64,000 bases of DNA from CAVSSX01 sp963730735 (GCA_963730735.1 CAVSSX010000007.1:1736001-1800000), one strand, 5' to 3'; shown: positions 48,797-57,557, counted from the first letter of the stretch. Notes: generated from the sequence alone by a model not told the origin. Translations and numbers: made by a program.

Positions 48797-48802
48797 TAGG
48801 TT
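48797..48802 (+). promoter_or_regulatory. -10 element TAGGTT of the cold shock gene
   Basis: TAGGTT 39 bases before the cspA ATG leaves a short leader with GATGAGG as a possible ribosome binding site. Confidence 0.35.
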
Positions 48803-48841
48803 TTCCGCCAAGTTTCGTGCGCGGATAGATGAGGCAACAGC

Positions 48842-49045
48842 ATGGCTGAAGGCACCGTGAAGTGGTTCAACTCCGAGAAGGGCTTCGGGTTCATCACCCC
48901 CGACGACGGCTCGGCCGACGTGTTCGCCCACTTCTCGTCCATCGAGGGCACTGGCTACCGTGAGCTGATCGAGGGCCAGAAGGTCTCCTTCGAGTCCGAG
49001 CAGGGCCCCAAGGGCCTGCAGGCCACCGCCGTCCGCCCGATCTAA
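48842..49045 (+). CDS. cspA: cold shock protein CspA family
   Basis: Single OB-fold RNA chaperone of 67 residues. GTVKWFNSEKGFGFITPDDG holds RNP1 (KGFGFI) and DVFAHFSSI is RNP2; FESEQGPKGLQATAVRPI ends it, all canonical. It binds single-stranded RNA and prevents secondary structure. Its own promoter and a downstream hairpin make it monocistronic. Confidence 0.97.
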   Translation: MAEGTVKWFNSEKGFGFITPDDGSADVFAHFSSIEGTGYRELIEGQKVSFESEQGPKGLQATAVRPI

Positions 49046-49062
49046 CGGCGGGCGACGACGTA

Positions 49063-49081
49063 CGGGGACCTTCGGCCCCCG
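49063..49081 (+). terminator. hairpin after cspA
   Basis: GGGG and CCCC arms with an inner CC-TTC-GG stem, 18 bases after the cspA stop. There is no T run, so intrinsic termination is uncertain. Confidence 0.4.
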
Positions 49082-49209
49082 AGTCGTGCCCCGACCCGGC
49101 GCCCCGGCGTCGAGGTCCACACAACGGACGAGCTGCCGCCCACGGGTCGGCGCCGCGCGTCCTGCAACCGCTCCACGTCTCCGACGCGGCCGAGGGCGGG
49201 CATCTGGAG

Positions 49210-49851
49210 ATGCCCTCACCCCGGGCGGCCCTGCGACACGCCTTCCCCATCGTGGTGGAGGCGGCGCTGGCGCCGTTGGCCCTCTTCTACCTGGTACTCG
49301 TCCTGGGGGGCTTCCGCGCGGCCCTGGTGGCCGCGCTGGTCTGGTCCTACGTGGCCCTGGCCCGACGCGTCCACCGGGGTGAGCGGATCTCCACCCTGCT
49401 CCTGCTGGGCACCGTCCTGCTCACCGCCCGGACGGTGGTGGCGTTCGTCACCGGTAGCGCCTTCATCTACTTCGCCCAGCCCATGGCCACGACGGTCGTC
49501 GTGTCGGCGCTCCTGATCGGGTCGGCCGCCGTCGGGCGCCCCTTCACCCAGCGCTTCGCCCACGACTTCTGCCCACTCGGCCCCGAGATCCTCCTGCGAC
49601 CGCGGGTGCACCGGTTCTTCGTGCGCATCTCGGTCCTGTGGGCTTCGATCCTGTTGGCCAACACGGGCATCGTGGCCTGGCTGCTGCTGTCCTCGTCGCT
49701 GAAGGCCTTCGTGCTCGAGCGCACCGCCATCACCTGGGGGCTCACGGCCCTCGCCATCGTCCTGTCGATCACCCGGTTCACCGCCGCCATGCGACGTGAT
49801 GGGGTCACCGTCGGATGGGCACCTCGGCTGGCGGTAGCGCCACCGGTCTAG
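49210..49851 (+). CDS. integral membrane protein, VC0807-like
   Basis: A 213-residue protein with about six hydrophobic helices and conserved features seen in VC0807-type membrane proteins: RRVHRGERIST between helices 2 and 3 and FCPLGPEILLRPRVHRFFVRIS in the middle. Function unknown; the family is widespread in actinomycetes. ATG 49210 was chosen because it precedes the first helix. Its stop faces the DUF1844-like gene. Confidence 0.65.
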   Translation: MPSPRAALRHAFPIVVEAALAPLALFYLVLVLGGFRAALVAALVWSYVALARRVHRGERISTLLLLGTVLLTARTVVAFVTGSAFIYFAQPMATTVVVSALLIGSAAVGRPFTQRFAHDFCPLGPEILLRPRVHRFFVRISVLWASILLANTGIVAWLLLSSSLKAFVLERTAITWGLTALAIVLSITRFTAAMRRDGVTVGWAPRLAVAPPV

Positions 49852-49922
49852 GCGCGGTCGTCGGCGGGCAGACCGTCGGCGGGCGGTCGGTCCGGGGGTC
49901 GGAACCGTTCAGTCGGTGCCGA

Positions 49923-50339
49923 TCAGTTGACGCCCGGGTCGCCCTCGGCGGGGACACCGTCCCCGGCCCGGGCGGCCGACTCCATCTGGACGAAGGCCAG
50001 CCGGACCTGGGTGAGGGCCTCTTGCAACGAGGCCTGGGCCTCGCCCAGGCGGTCGCCCAGGCCGGCGACCACGTACCCCAGGGCGTCGATGGCCATCTGG
50101 GCCTGGACCAGCTGGGGCGGGTTCTGGGACAGGTGGACGGCGGCCAGCTCGAAGAGCCCGTAGCAGTGGTTGGCGATCACGACCTCGACCGGTGCCGCCG
50201 CCAGCTGTCGGCGGAGCTCGTCGATCTCCGCTGCCGCCTCGTCCGGCGGGCCGTCCGAGGTGCCGGTGGCGACCGATGCGGCGCCGGGCGTGTCGGGCTC
50301 GACCGGGTGCTCTCCCGAGGGTGTCCAGAGGCTGCTCAT
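49923..50339 (-). CDS. DUF1844-like protein
   Basis: A 138-residue protein with an acidic, Pro-rich N-terminus and a helical C-terminal domain: ANHCYGLFELAAVHLSQNPP, then QMAIDALGYVVAGLGDRLGE and LTQVRLAFVQM. The pattern (helix, HL-x-x-NPP, AIDAL) matches DUF1844, a family often encoded next to infC in actinomycetes, as here. Function unknown. It is divergent from infC across a 231-base region. Confidence 0.7.
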   Translation of the reverse strand: MSSLWTPSGEHPVEPDTPGAASVATGTSDGPPDEAAAEIDELRRQLAAAPVEVVIANHCYGLFELAAVHLSQNPPQLVQAQMAIDALGYVVAGLGDRLGEAQASLQEALTQVRLAFVQMESAARAGDGVPAEGDPGVN

Positions 50340-50570
50340 GGGTGTAACCTAGCTGGGCTAGTACAGGAAGCGGGGCTGTCGGTTTCGGCCGCCTCCACCT
50401 GGCCACCACGCCGCCCCGGAAGGGTCGGCCGCTGGGGGGACGTCCCGGACCGGGGTGTCGTCCGACACGGTGCGCCAGGTCGATGTGGTTTCCCCGGGCA
50501 TCGCCTGGGGTCGCGTCTCCGCTCCCTTCGAATGGTTCGTGGAAAGACCGCGGCCCGACAAACAGGAGTG
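50340..50570 (+). promoter_or_regulatory. infC upstream region with long leader
   Basis: The gap between the DUF1844-like gene and infC. It holds several GC-rich inverted repeats, the clearest GTGTCG/CGACAC around 50456-50469, and an AGGAG site at 50564-50568 before ATG 50571. TAGCTG and TAGTAC near 50350-50363 could be -10 elements on either strand. infC operons often have autoregulatory leaders; no known class recognised. Confidence 0.35.
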
Positions 50571-51310
50571 ATGCGCATAGTCACCGACACCACCAGTGAG
50601 CACCGGATCAATGACCGGATCCGTGCCCGTGAGGTTCGGCTCGTCGACCCCGACGGCCAGCAGCTCGGCATCAAGCCTCTGCCCGAGGCCCTCACGATCG
50701 CCCGTGGTCTTGATCTCGATCTCGTGGAAGTGGCCCCGTTGGCCAATCCGCCGGTCTGCCGGATCATGGACTTCGGCAAGTTCAAGTTCGACGAGGCACA
50801 ACGGGCCAAGGAGTCGAGGCGCAAGGCCGTCCACGTCGGGATGAAGGAGATGAAGTACCGGCCGAAGATCGGTCCGGGCGACTTCGACACCAAGACCCGA
50901 CAGGTCATGAAGTTCCTCGACGAGGGGCACAAGGTCAAGATCACGATCATGTTCCGGGGCCGTGAGGTGTTCCATGCCGAACTGGGCAAGCGGATCCTCG
51001 ATCGGATCGCCGAGAAGGTCGTCGACACGGCCAAGGTCGAGTCGGAGCCCCGGCTCGACGGGCGCAACATGATCATGGTGCTGGCGCCCGACAAGCGGGC
51101 CCGTCAGGCGGCGGCCTCCCGGGCCACCTCCAAGCGCGCGGAGACGACGTCACGGAGACGGCGGCGACGGCGACCAACGGGGCCGGCGAGAACGGTGCAG
51201 CACACAACGGTGCCGGTGGCGAAGCCACCACGACAGGATCGACCGAGGTCGACGGGCCCGCCGGGCCCGCCGAGGCGGTCACCAACGACGCTGCGCACGC
51301 AGAAGGGTGA
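50571..51310 (+). CDS. infC: translation initiation factor IF-3, tail frameshifted
   Basis: Binds the 30S subunit and controls start-codon selection. N-domain HRINDRIRAREVRLVDPDG and LDLDLVEVAPLANPPVCRIMD; C-domain KYRPKIGPGDFDTK, KVKITIMFRGREVFHAE and ending near MVLAPDKRA. After residue 190 the frame as given becomes Arg/Pro-rich and runs into rpmI without a stop. Shifting by one base near 51135-51146 instead gives an Ala/Gly/Glu/Thr-rich tail ending at TGA 51308-51310, just before rpmI. I take the latter as the true end (about 246 residues). ATG 50571 with AGGAG. Confidence 0.92.
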
Positions 51311-51314
51311 AGTA

Positions 51315-51509
51315 ATGCCGAAGATGAAGACCGACCGAGGGGCGGCCAAGCGGGTGAAGATCACCGGCTCGGGTCGCCTGCGCCGCCGGAAGCAGAACCG
51401 CTCGCACCTCCTCGAGAAGAAGTCGAGCGTGCGCAAGCGCCGGCTCGGCCGTGACGCCGACTTCTCCAAGGGTGACGAGAAGAACATCCGGAGCATGCTC
51501 GGCCTGTAG
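51315..51509 (+). CDS. rpmI: 50S ribosomal protein L35
   Basis: Basic protein of 64 residues beginning MPKMKTDRGAAKRVKITGSG, followed by RRRKQNRSHLLEKKSSVRKR, the L35 signature. ATG 51315 follows the presumed infC stop by four bases, with AGAAGG upstream. In the sequence as given its frame is continuous with infC, almost certainly an artefact of the infC frame break. Second gene of infC-rpmI-rplT. Confidence 0.96.
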   Translation: MPKMKTDRGAAKRVKITGSGRLRRRKQNRSHLLEKKSSVRKRRLGRDADFSKGDEKNIRSMLGL

Positions 51510-51641
51510 CCACCCCTGGTCCCGGGGCCATCCCGGGGCCACGCTCGAAGCCACGGCGACCGAGCACCACCACGCAGCAGTCACCGTTTCGGCCGTTGCG
51601 GCCGCGACGCAACCAGTCAGTCGACGAGAGAGGAGGACCCC

Positions 51642-52025
51642 ATGGCCAGAGTCAAGCGTTCCGTTCACGGACGCAAGCACCACCGCGCCGTCCTCGAGCA
51701 GGCGAAGGGGTACTACGGCAACAAGAGCCGGACCTACCGGGCCGCCAACGAGCAGGTACTGCACTCGATGCAGTACGCGTTCCGTGACCGCCGGGCCCGG
51801 AAGGGCGATTTCCGCAAACTGTGGATCCAGCGGATCAACGCCGCCGCCCGGCAGCACGACATGAGCTACAGCCGGTTCATCGCCGGGCTGCACCAGGCCG
51901 GTGTCGAGGTGGATCGCAAGGTCCTGGCCGACCTGGCGGTCTCGGACCCCGAGGCGTTCGGGGCCCTGGTGACGGTGGCACAGGCGGCCCTGGACTCGGC
52001 GCCGAGCGCCGAGGTCGCCTCCTGA
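51642..52025 (+). CDS. rplT: 50S ribosomal protein L20
   Basis: 127 residues; MARVKRSVHGRKHHRAVLEQ, AKGYYGNKSRTYRAANEQV, FRKLWIQRINAAARQ and MSYSRFIAGLHQAGVEVDRK are all L20 hallmarks. Binds 23S rRNA early in assembly and in some bacteria represses its own operon. GAGAGGAGG precedes ATG 51642. A 132-base gap separates it from rpmI. Its stop overlaps the presumed start of the next gene. Confidence 0.97.
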   Translation: MARVKRSVHGRKHHRAVLEQAKGYYGNKSRTYRAANEQVLHSMQYAFRDRRARKGDFRKLWIQRINAAARQHDMSYSRFIAGLHQAGVEVDRKVLADLAVSDPEAFGALVTVAQAALDSAPSAEVAS

Positions 52026-52876
52026 CCCAGCCGCTCGGCAGCTCGCATCAGCGGGTCCGACGCCTCCGCCGCCTGCTGGCCAAGCGGGCGGCCCGGGCCG
52101 CCGACGGGGTGTTCGTGGTCGAGGGGGCCGAGCTCCTTCGCTCGGCCCTGGAGGCCGGGGCCGAGGTGGAATCGGTCTATGTGGCGCCCGACGGCCTCGC
52201 CGACGGCGGCGTGGCTGACGTCGTGACCCGGGCGGGCGACGGCGGGGCGCGGGTGTTCGACCTGGCGCCCGGCGTTCTCGAGCGGGTGGCCGACACCGTG
52301 ACGCCGCAGCCCGTGGTGGCGGTGCTCCCGCTGCTCGACGTGGCCCTGGCGACGCTCGACGGCGAGGGCCTGGTCGTGGTGTGCGTCGACGTGCGGGACC
52401 CCGGCAATGCCGGGACGGTCCTGCGCAGCGCCGATGCCGCCGGGGCCCGGGCGGTGGTGCTGTGCGCCAGCTCGGTGGACCTCTACAACCCCAAGACGGT
52501 CCGGGCCTCGGCCGGTTCGATCTTCCACATCCCGGTGATGGTGGCGCCCGACACGGCGGCGGCCCTCGAGCACCTGGGCGTCCTCGGCTACCGCCGGCTG
52601 GCCACCGTGGTCACCGGGGGACAGGACTACCTCGAGGTCGACTGGCACCGACCCTCGGCCATCGTCCTCGGCAACGAGGCGTCGGGGCTCCCGCCGGAGC
52701 TGCTGGGGCAGGTGGACGGCCGGATCGGCATCCCCATGGCCGGGCGGGCGGAGTCGCTCAACGTGGGCGTGGCCTGCGCCGTCGTGTGTTTCGAGGCCCT
52801 GGCCCGGCGTCGGACCGCCACCGCCGGCCGGACCTCTACGATGCCGGGCATGCCGGAGCGGGTGGTGGGGTCGTGA
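52022..52876 (+). CDS. TrmH/SpoU-family 23S rRNA or tRNA methyltransferase
   Basis: SPOUT-class ribose 2'-O-methyltransferase of about 284 residues. The substrate-binding N-domain includes HQRVRRLRRLLAKRAAR and VFVVEGAELL; SPOUT motifs: DVRDPGNAGTVLRSADAAGA, IVLGNEASGLP and the knot IPMAGRAESLNVGVACAV. No ATG, GTG or TTG lies in frame before the conserved N-terminus; CTG 52022 overlapping the rplT TGA is the best candidate, otherwise GTG near 52107 would remove part of the domain. Overlaps pheS by four bases. Confidence 0.85.
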   Translation: MTQPLGSSHQRVRRLRRLLAKRAARAADGVFVVEGAELLRSALEAGAEVESVYVAPDGLADGGVADVVTRAGDGGARVFDLAPGVLERVADTVTPQPVVAVLPLLDVALATLDGEGLVVVCVDVRDPGNAGTVLRSADAAGARAVVLCASSVDLYNPKTVRASAGSIFHIPVMVAPDTAAALEHLGVLGYRRLATVVTGGQDYLEVDWHRPSAIVLGNEASGLPPELLGQVDGRIGIPMAGRAESLNVGVACAVVCFEALARRRTATAGRTSTMPGMPERVVGS

Positions 52877-53964
52877 CCCCGGACGACGTGGTGACGAACG
52901 AGCCGCTGCCCTTCGACCTGGTCGCCCTGGAGGCCGAGGCCCGGGCGGCGATCGAGGCAGCCGAGACCACCGAAGAGCTGGCCCAGGCGGAGGCGGCCGC
53001 CCTCGGCAAGCGCTCGCCCTTCACGGCCGCCCAGCGGGCCCTCGGGCAGCTGGCCCCGGCGTCGAGGAGTGCCGCCGGGGAGGCCCTCAACGGGGCCCGG
53101 ACCCGTCTGCGGACCCTGGTGGCGGACCGTCAGGTCACGTTGGCGGCGGCCGAGCGGGCCGCCCGGCTCGAGGCCGATCGACTCGATCTGACCGAGGTCG
53201 TGCCGGGCGCACTGCGCGCCCCGCTGCGCCGGGGCCGGGCGCACCTGGTGGCCCAGACCCGACAGGCGCTCGAGGAGGTGTTCGTCGGCATGGGCTTCGT
53301 GGTGGCTGAGGGCCCCGAGGCCGAGAGCGACTGGTACAACTTCGAGGCCCTCAACATGCCCCCGGCCCACCCCGCCCGGGGCATGTACGACACCTTCTAC
53401 CTGGACCTCGGGGCGCCCGAGACGATCGTGCTGCGGACCCATACCTCCCCGGTCCAGATCCACCTGATGGAGTCGGCCGTGGCCGGGGGCACGCTCCCGA
53501 TCCACGCCGTGATGCCCGGTCGTTGCTTTCGCCGGGACACGCCCGATGCCCGACACCTGCCCGTGTTCCACCAGATCGAGGGGCTGGTGGTCGACCGCGG
53601 GATCACGTTCGGCGACCTCGCCGGCACCATCGAGACCTTCACCACCGCCTACTTCGGCCCGGACATCCACTCCCGGCTGCGGCCGGCCTACTTCCCCTTC
53701 ACCGAGCCGTCGGCCGAATTCGAGATCACCTGCACGATCTGCCACGGCTCGGGCTGCCGGACCTGCTCGGGGACGGGGTGGATCGAGCTCGGCGGGTGCG
53801 GCATGGTCGACCCGGCCGTCTTCGAGGCGGTCGGCATCGATCCGGGGGAGTGGAGTGGCTTCGCCTTCGGGTTCGGCATCGACCGCTGCGCCCAGATGCG
53901 CCACGGGATCTCGGACATGCGCTCGTTGATCGAGAACGACGTCCGGTTCCTCCGGCAGTTCTGA
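52873..53964 (+). CDS. pheS: phenylalanyl-tRNA synthetase alpha subunit
   Basis: Catalytic subunit of the heterotetramer, 363 residues. Coiled-coil N-terminus; class II motif 2 in MPGRCFRRDTPDARHLPVFH, the HTSPVQIHLM segment, GMVDPAVFEAVGID and motif 3 GFAFGFGIDRCAQMRHGI. A CTICHGSGCRTCSGTGW insert before motif 3 has the four cysteines of a small zinc-ribbon, seen in some bacterial PheS lineages. GTG 52873 overlaps the methyltransferase stop. pheT follows after 22 bases. Confidence 0.96.
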   Translation: MTPDDVVTNEPLPFDLVALEAEARAAIEAAETTEELAQAEAAALGKRSPFTAAQRALGQLAPASRSAAGEALNGARTRLRTLVADRQVTLAAAERAARLEADRLDLTEVVPGALRAPLRRGRAHLVAQTRQALEEVFVGMGFVVAEGPEAESDWYNFEALNMPPAHPARGMYDTFYLDLGAPETIVLRTHTSPVQIHLMESAVAGGTLPIHAVMPGRCFRRDTPDARHLPVFHQIEGLVVDRGITFGDLAGTIETFTTAYFGPDIHSRLRPAYFPFTEPSAEFEITCTICHGSGCRTCSGTGWIELGGCGMVDPAVFEAVGIDPGEWSGFAFGFGIDRCAQMRHGISDMRSLIENDVRFLRQF

Positions 53965-53986
53965 TCGCCGACGAGGAAAGGACACC

Positions 53987-56479
53987 GTGCGCGCACCGCT
54001 CTCCTGGCTACGGGACTTCGCCCCCTTCGAGGGGACGGCCGAGGAACTAGCGGCCACCCTCGACGACCTGGGATTGGTCGTCGAGGCGATCGAGCAGGTC
54101 GGCGAGGGCCTGGACGACGTGGTGGTGGCCCGGGTGGACGAGATCGCCGCCATCGAGGGCGCCGACCGGATCCGCCGGGTGCTGGTGGATGCCGGCGCCG
54201 GACCGGTCGAGATCGTCTGCGGCGCGACGAACTTCGCGGTCGGGGACCTGGTCCCGCTGGCCCCGGTGGGGGCGGTCCTCCCCGGCGGCTTCGAGATCGG
54301 CCGGCGCAAGATGCGGGGTGTCGTGTCCAACGGCATGCTCTGCTCGGGGCGCGAGCTCGGGGTGTCGACCGACGCCGACGGGCTGCTCCTGCTGACCGAC
54401 GTCGAAGGGGTCCGACCGGGCCTGCCCCTGGTCGAGGCGCTGGGCATCGAGCGCGACGTCGTGTTCGACATCACCGTGGAGGGCAACCGGCCGGACGCCT
54501 GGTGCATGGCCGGCGTGGCCCGGGACCTGGCGGCCCGCCTCGGGCTGTCGTTCAGCCTGCCGGGCCCCCTGCCGGCGGTGGCGGCCGGGCCCCCGGTCGA
54601 CCAGCTGGCGTCGGCCGCCGTCGAGGACGCCGAGGTCTGCCCGAGGCTCACGGCCACCGTGCTCACCGGCGTCCAGGTGGCGCCGTCGCCCCGGTGGCTG
54701 GCCCGCCGCCTCACGCTGGCCGGGATGCGGCCGATCAACAACGTCGTCGACGCATCCAACTACGTCATGCTGGAACTCGGGCAGCCCACCCACCCCTACG
54801 ACCTCGACCGCCTGCCCGGCGGCGGGCTGCGGGTGCGCCGGGCCGAGGCCGGCGAAGTCCTGACCACGCTCGACGGCGTGGACCGGACCCTCGGCGTGCC
54901 CGGGCCGGGTCTGGGTGACACCGGCGTCGACTGCGTGATCTGCGACGCCCAGGGGACCCCGGTGGGCATCGGCGGGATCATGGGCGGCGCCAGTTCGGAG
55001 ATCACGGCCGACACCAGCCGGGTGCTGCTCGAGGCGGCCTACTTCACCCCGATGGTCATCGCCCGCACGTCCAAGCGCCTGGCGCTGCGCACCGAGGCCT
55101 CGGCCCGGTTCGAGCGGGGCTGCGACCCTTGGGGCATCGACCGGGCGGCCCGCCGGTTCGCCGAGCTGCTGTCGGCGAGCGTGCCCGGCCTGGCGGTGGC
55201 CGAGGGGAGCCTCGACGTCCGGGGCGAGGTGGCCGGGCCCCTCCAGCTGGAACTGGCCGTGCCCCGGGTCAACGACCTGCTCGGGCTGCACCTGGACGCC
55301 GACGCCCTGGCCGGGCTGCTCGAGCCCCTGGGGTTCGGCGCCGAGCCCTCGCCCGAGGGTGGGTCGTTGACGGTCACCGTGCCCACGTTCCGGCCCGATG
55401 TCCGCCCGGCCCCCGAGGGTCAGTCCGACGTCATCGAGGAGGTCGCCCGCACCTACGGCTACGCCCGGCTGCCCCGTCGCCACCCGTCGTGGCCCCAGGT
55501 CGGCGGCGCACCCCGCTATCAGCGGGAGCGGGCGGCCGTCCGGGAGGTCTGCTGTGGTCTCGGCTCCTTCGAGGCCTGGACCCCGACGTTCCTGGCCGAG
55601 GCCGACCACCACGCCATCGGACTGTCCGGACCATCGGTGGTGGTGGCGAACCCGCTGGTGAGCGAGGAGTCGTCGCTGCGTCGCTCGATGTTGCCCGGTC
55701 TGCTCCGAGCCCTGGCCTACAACGTCGACCGTCGTCAGGGCGAGCTCCGGTTGTTCGAGATCGGCACCGTGTTCTCACACCCCGACGAGGCCGGACGGGC
55801 CGTGGCCCGGTCCGGGGCCGGCGGGGCGGCCACCGCCGTGCTGCCCGGGGAGCGCGAGGTGCTCTCCCTGCTCCTGGCCGAGCCCGAGGACGATGCCCGG
55901 AGCGCCGTTGGCGCCTGGGGCGTGCTGGCCGAGAGCCTCCGTCTGGACGACGTGCGGTTGGTCAATGTCGACGGCGGGTCGGTCCCGAGCACGGCCGGTC
56001 TGCACCCGACCCGGGCCGCGCTCGTGGTCTCGGGGCCCGGGTCGACGGTGATCGGGGCGGTGGGGGAGGTCGACCCCGACGTGGCGGCCGGCTTCGAGCT
56101 CCCCTCGGTCGGACGCCTGGGCTGGCTGGAGCTCGACCTCGGTCGGCTGCTCGATCCCGCCGTCGTCGCCCGACGGCCCGAGATCTCGGCGCCGGTGAGC
56201 CGCTTCCCGTCCTCGGACGTGGACCTGGCCCTGGTCGTTCCCGACGAGGTACCGGCGGACGAGGTCGGCCGGGCGCTGGCGGCGGCGCCGGGCGAGCTGC
56301 TCGAATCGGTGGACCTCTTCGACGTGTTCCGGGGCGAGTCGGTCCCACCGGGCGCCCGGAGCCTGGCGTTCCGCCTGCGCTTCTGCGCGACGGACCGCAC
56401 GCTCACCGACGGTGAGGTCAGCGAACTGCGTCAGCGCTGCATCGATGCCGCGGCGGCACTCGGCGCCACGCTGCGCTGA
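53987..56479 (+). CDS. pheT: phenylalanyl-tRNA synthetase beta subunit
   Basis: 830 residues, the full bacterial domain set: N-terminal B1 region MRAPLSWLRDFAPFEGTAEEL, EMAP-like tRNA-binding domain (VCGATNFAVGDLVPLAP, KMRGVVSNGMLCSGRELG), B3/B4 domain with the tRNA-editing region, B5 (NDLLGLHLDADALAGLLEPLGF), catalytic-like core, and the C-terminal FDX-ACB domain (ISAPVSRFPSSDVDLALVV). No frame break in 2.5 kb. AGGAAAGGAC precedes the GTG start. Confidence 0.96.
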   Translation: MRAPLSWLRDFAPFEGTAEELAATLDDLGLVVEAIEQVGEGLDDVVVARVDEIAAIEGADRIRRVLVDAGAGPVEIVCGATNFAVGDLVPLAPVGAVLPGGFEIGRRKMRGVVSNGMLCSGRELGVSTDADGLLLLTDVEGVRPGLPLVEALGIERDVVFDITVEGNRPDAWCMAGVARDLAARLGLSFSLPGPLPAVAAGPPVDQLASAAVEDAEVCPRLTATVLTGVQVAPSPRWLARRLTLAGMRPINNVVDASNYVMLELGQPTHPYDLDRLPGGGLRVRRAEAGEVLTTLDGVDRTLGVPGPGLGDTGVDCVICDAQGTPVGIGGIMGGASSEITADTSRVLLEAAYFTPMVIARTSKRLALRTEASARFERGCDPWGIDRAARRFAELLSASVPGLAVAEGSLDVRGEVAGPLQLELAVPRVNDLLGLHLDADALAGLLEPLGFGAEPSPEGGSLTVTVPTFRPDVRPAPEGQSDVIEEVARTYGYARLPRRHPSWPQVGGAPRYQRERAAVREVCCGLGSFEAWTPTFLAEADHHAIGLSGPSVVVANPLVSEESSLRRSMLPGLLRALAYNVDRRQGELRLFEIGTVFSHPDEAGRAVARSGAGGAATAVLPGEREVLSLLLAEPEDDARSAVGAWGVLAESLRLDDVRLVNVDGGSVPSTAGLHPTRAALVVSGPGSTVIGAVGEVDPDVAAGFELPSVGRLGWLELDLGRLLDPAVVARRPEISAPVSRFPSSDVDLALVVPDEVPADEVGRALAAAPGELLESVDLFDVFRGESVPPGARSLAFRLRFCATDRTLTDGEVSELRQRCIDAAAALGATLR

Positions 56480-56566
56480 GTCCCGAGGTCACTGACCGGT
56501 CGCCCACGGCCCGCGCTCGATCGGCGCGGCGCCGGGAGCGCCCAGGCGAACCCGTTGGTCGTCGTG

Positions 56567-56584
56567 CCCGGGGCGTGCCCCGGG
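56567..56584. terminator. hairpin between pheT and the convergent HTH gene
   Basis: CCCGGGG (56567-56573) and CCCCGGG (56578-56584) around a CGTG loop, the strongest hairpin in the 110-base gap between two convergent stops. It could end both transcripts; no T run is present. Confidence 0.5.
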
Positions 56585-56589
56585 GCCGC

Positions 56590-56982
56590 TCAGTGGCCCG
56601 CCTGCCGGAGCAGACTGGACACCCGCTGGTGCGTGACGCCGAACCGCCGGGCGATCGCCGGGATGGTCGCTCCCTCCTCACGGAGCGCCACCACCAGGTC
56701 GCGCCGCAGTCGGCCGCTGGCCACCGAGAGGCCGGCCAACATGGACGAGATCAACTGGACGGTGCCGGGGGTCTCCTCGCCCGCCAAGGCTTCGCTCCAG
56801 CCCCGCCCTTCCTTGCGGGCGGCCTGGAGGGCCTGGACCCGCTCGATGAGTAGACGCTGCTCGGCCGCCGTGTTGTCGAGGACCTCGAGCAGCTCGATGA
56901 GGGCCTGATCGACACTTGGTGCACTGGAATCGCTCGTGGTGTCCACTGAGCTTCCAGGATCGGAATTGTGCTCGACGTACAT
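56590..56982 (-). CDS. HTH-domain protein of unknown role
   Basis: A 130-residue protein. A long helical N-terminal part (ALIELLEVLDNTAAEQRLLI, likely coiled coil) precedes a C-terminal helix-turn-helix: LRRDLVVALREEGATIPAIARRFGVTHQRVSSLLR, positions about 94-128, similar to sigma-factor region 4 or Trp-repressor-like HTHs. DNA binding is likely; targets unknown. GGAG eight bases before ATG 56982 supports the start. Divergent from the CAP/repeat gene, from which 575 bases separate it. Confidence 0.65.
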   Translation of the reverse strand: MYVEHNSDPGSSVDTTSDSSAPSVDQALIELLEVLDNTAAEQRLLIERVQALQAARKEGRGWSEALAGEETPGTVQLISSMLAGLSVASGRLRRDLVVALREEGATIPAIARRFGVTHQRVSSLLRQAGH

Positions 56983-57396
56983 CGTTCTCCAACCTGTCTC
57001 GAGGGTGTTCTCCGCCGTTGTGCTGCTGTTGTCTTTTCACCCTTCCCAGAACGGGGGGTGCCAAACCTTGCCGCCGCCAACCACCCGTCTGCCGCCCGGT
57101 CCGCGCCGGGAGGACGTGGCGCGCCGGAGGGCGCACCGGGTTCCTCGAGACCCCAGGCTACAGCGGGGATGCACGGGCCGGTAGTGGACGTCGGCCCCGG
57201 TCGGCGGGGCGTCGCCCGCCCTCCCGACACCCCCGTGGCCGAGACCGACCCGTCGGGGTCGCCTCGGCTCCATGGCAGCGGGACCCTCCCGATACGAACC
57301 GGCGCATCGCCACCCCCGGGTGGCGGCGTCGGGCCGCTGACGCGCCGGCGACGGGGGGGCGTGGCGAACAATTTCTGCAACTTCGTGCAAGGTGCA
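56983..57396. other. 414 bp without a recognised gene
   Basis: Between the HTH gene and the promoter of the CAP/repeat gene. Open frames here have no conserved sequence. The part next to the HTH gene (56983-57060) is less GC-rich than its surroundings and should contain that gene's promoter; I see no clear -10/-35 pair. Confidence 0.5.
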
Positions 57397-57425
57397 TTGA
57401 AACTGCGAGCACCGACCGCTACCGT
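57397..57425 (+). promoter_or_regulatory. sigma-A-type promoter TTGAAA-N17-TACCGT
   Basis: A good -35 (TTGAAA, 57397-57402) and -10 (TACCGT, 57420-57425) at ideal 17-base spacing, with transcription expected to start near 57432, about 125 bases before the CAP/repeat gene. Confidence 0.6.
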
Positions 57426-57431
57426 GCGAAC

Positions 57432-57557
57432 GGTGCACGCACGGCGTGCGCGCCGCCTCGAGCAACGGAGGCGGCGCACCCTTGGCAATCGGTCCCGGGT
57501 CCCCGCAGGCCCGTGAGCAGGACTGATGCCGACGAGCGAACGACCACGAGGAGGAAC
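57432..57557 (+). promoter_or_regulatory. structured 5' leader of the CAP/repeat gene
   Basis: About 125 bases. Hairpin 1: GCACG (57435-57439)/CGTGC (57445-57449). Hairpin 2, directly adjacent: GCGCCGCCTC (57450-57459)/GAGGCGGCGC (57468-57477), perfect 10 bp, loop GAGCAACG. A third element near 57493-57530 pairs GTCC with GGAC and CGGG with CCCG. GAGGAGGAAC then gives the ribosome binding site. The compact stacked folding suggests a cis-regulatory RNA; c-di-GMP-I and c-di-AMP consensus motifs were not found. Confidence 0.45.

Noticed and set aside
57432..57557. c-di-GMP-I or c-di-AMP riboswitch in the CAP/repeat leader
   Set aside because: The conserved cores of these classes were not found, although the leader is clearly structured.
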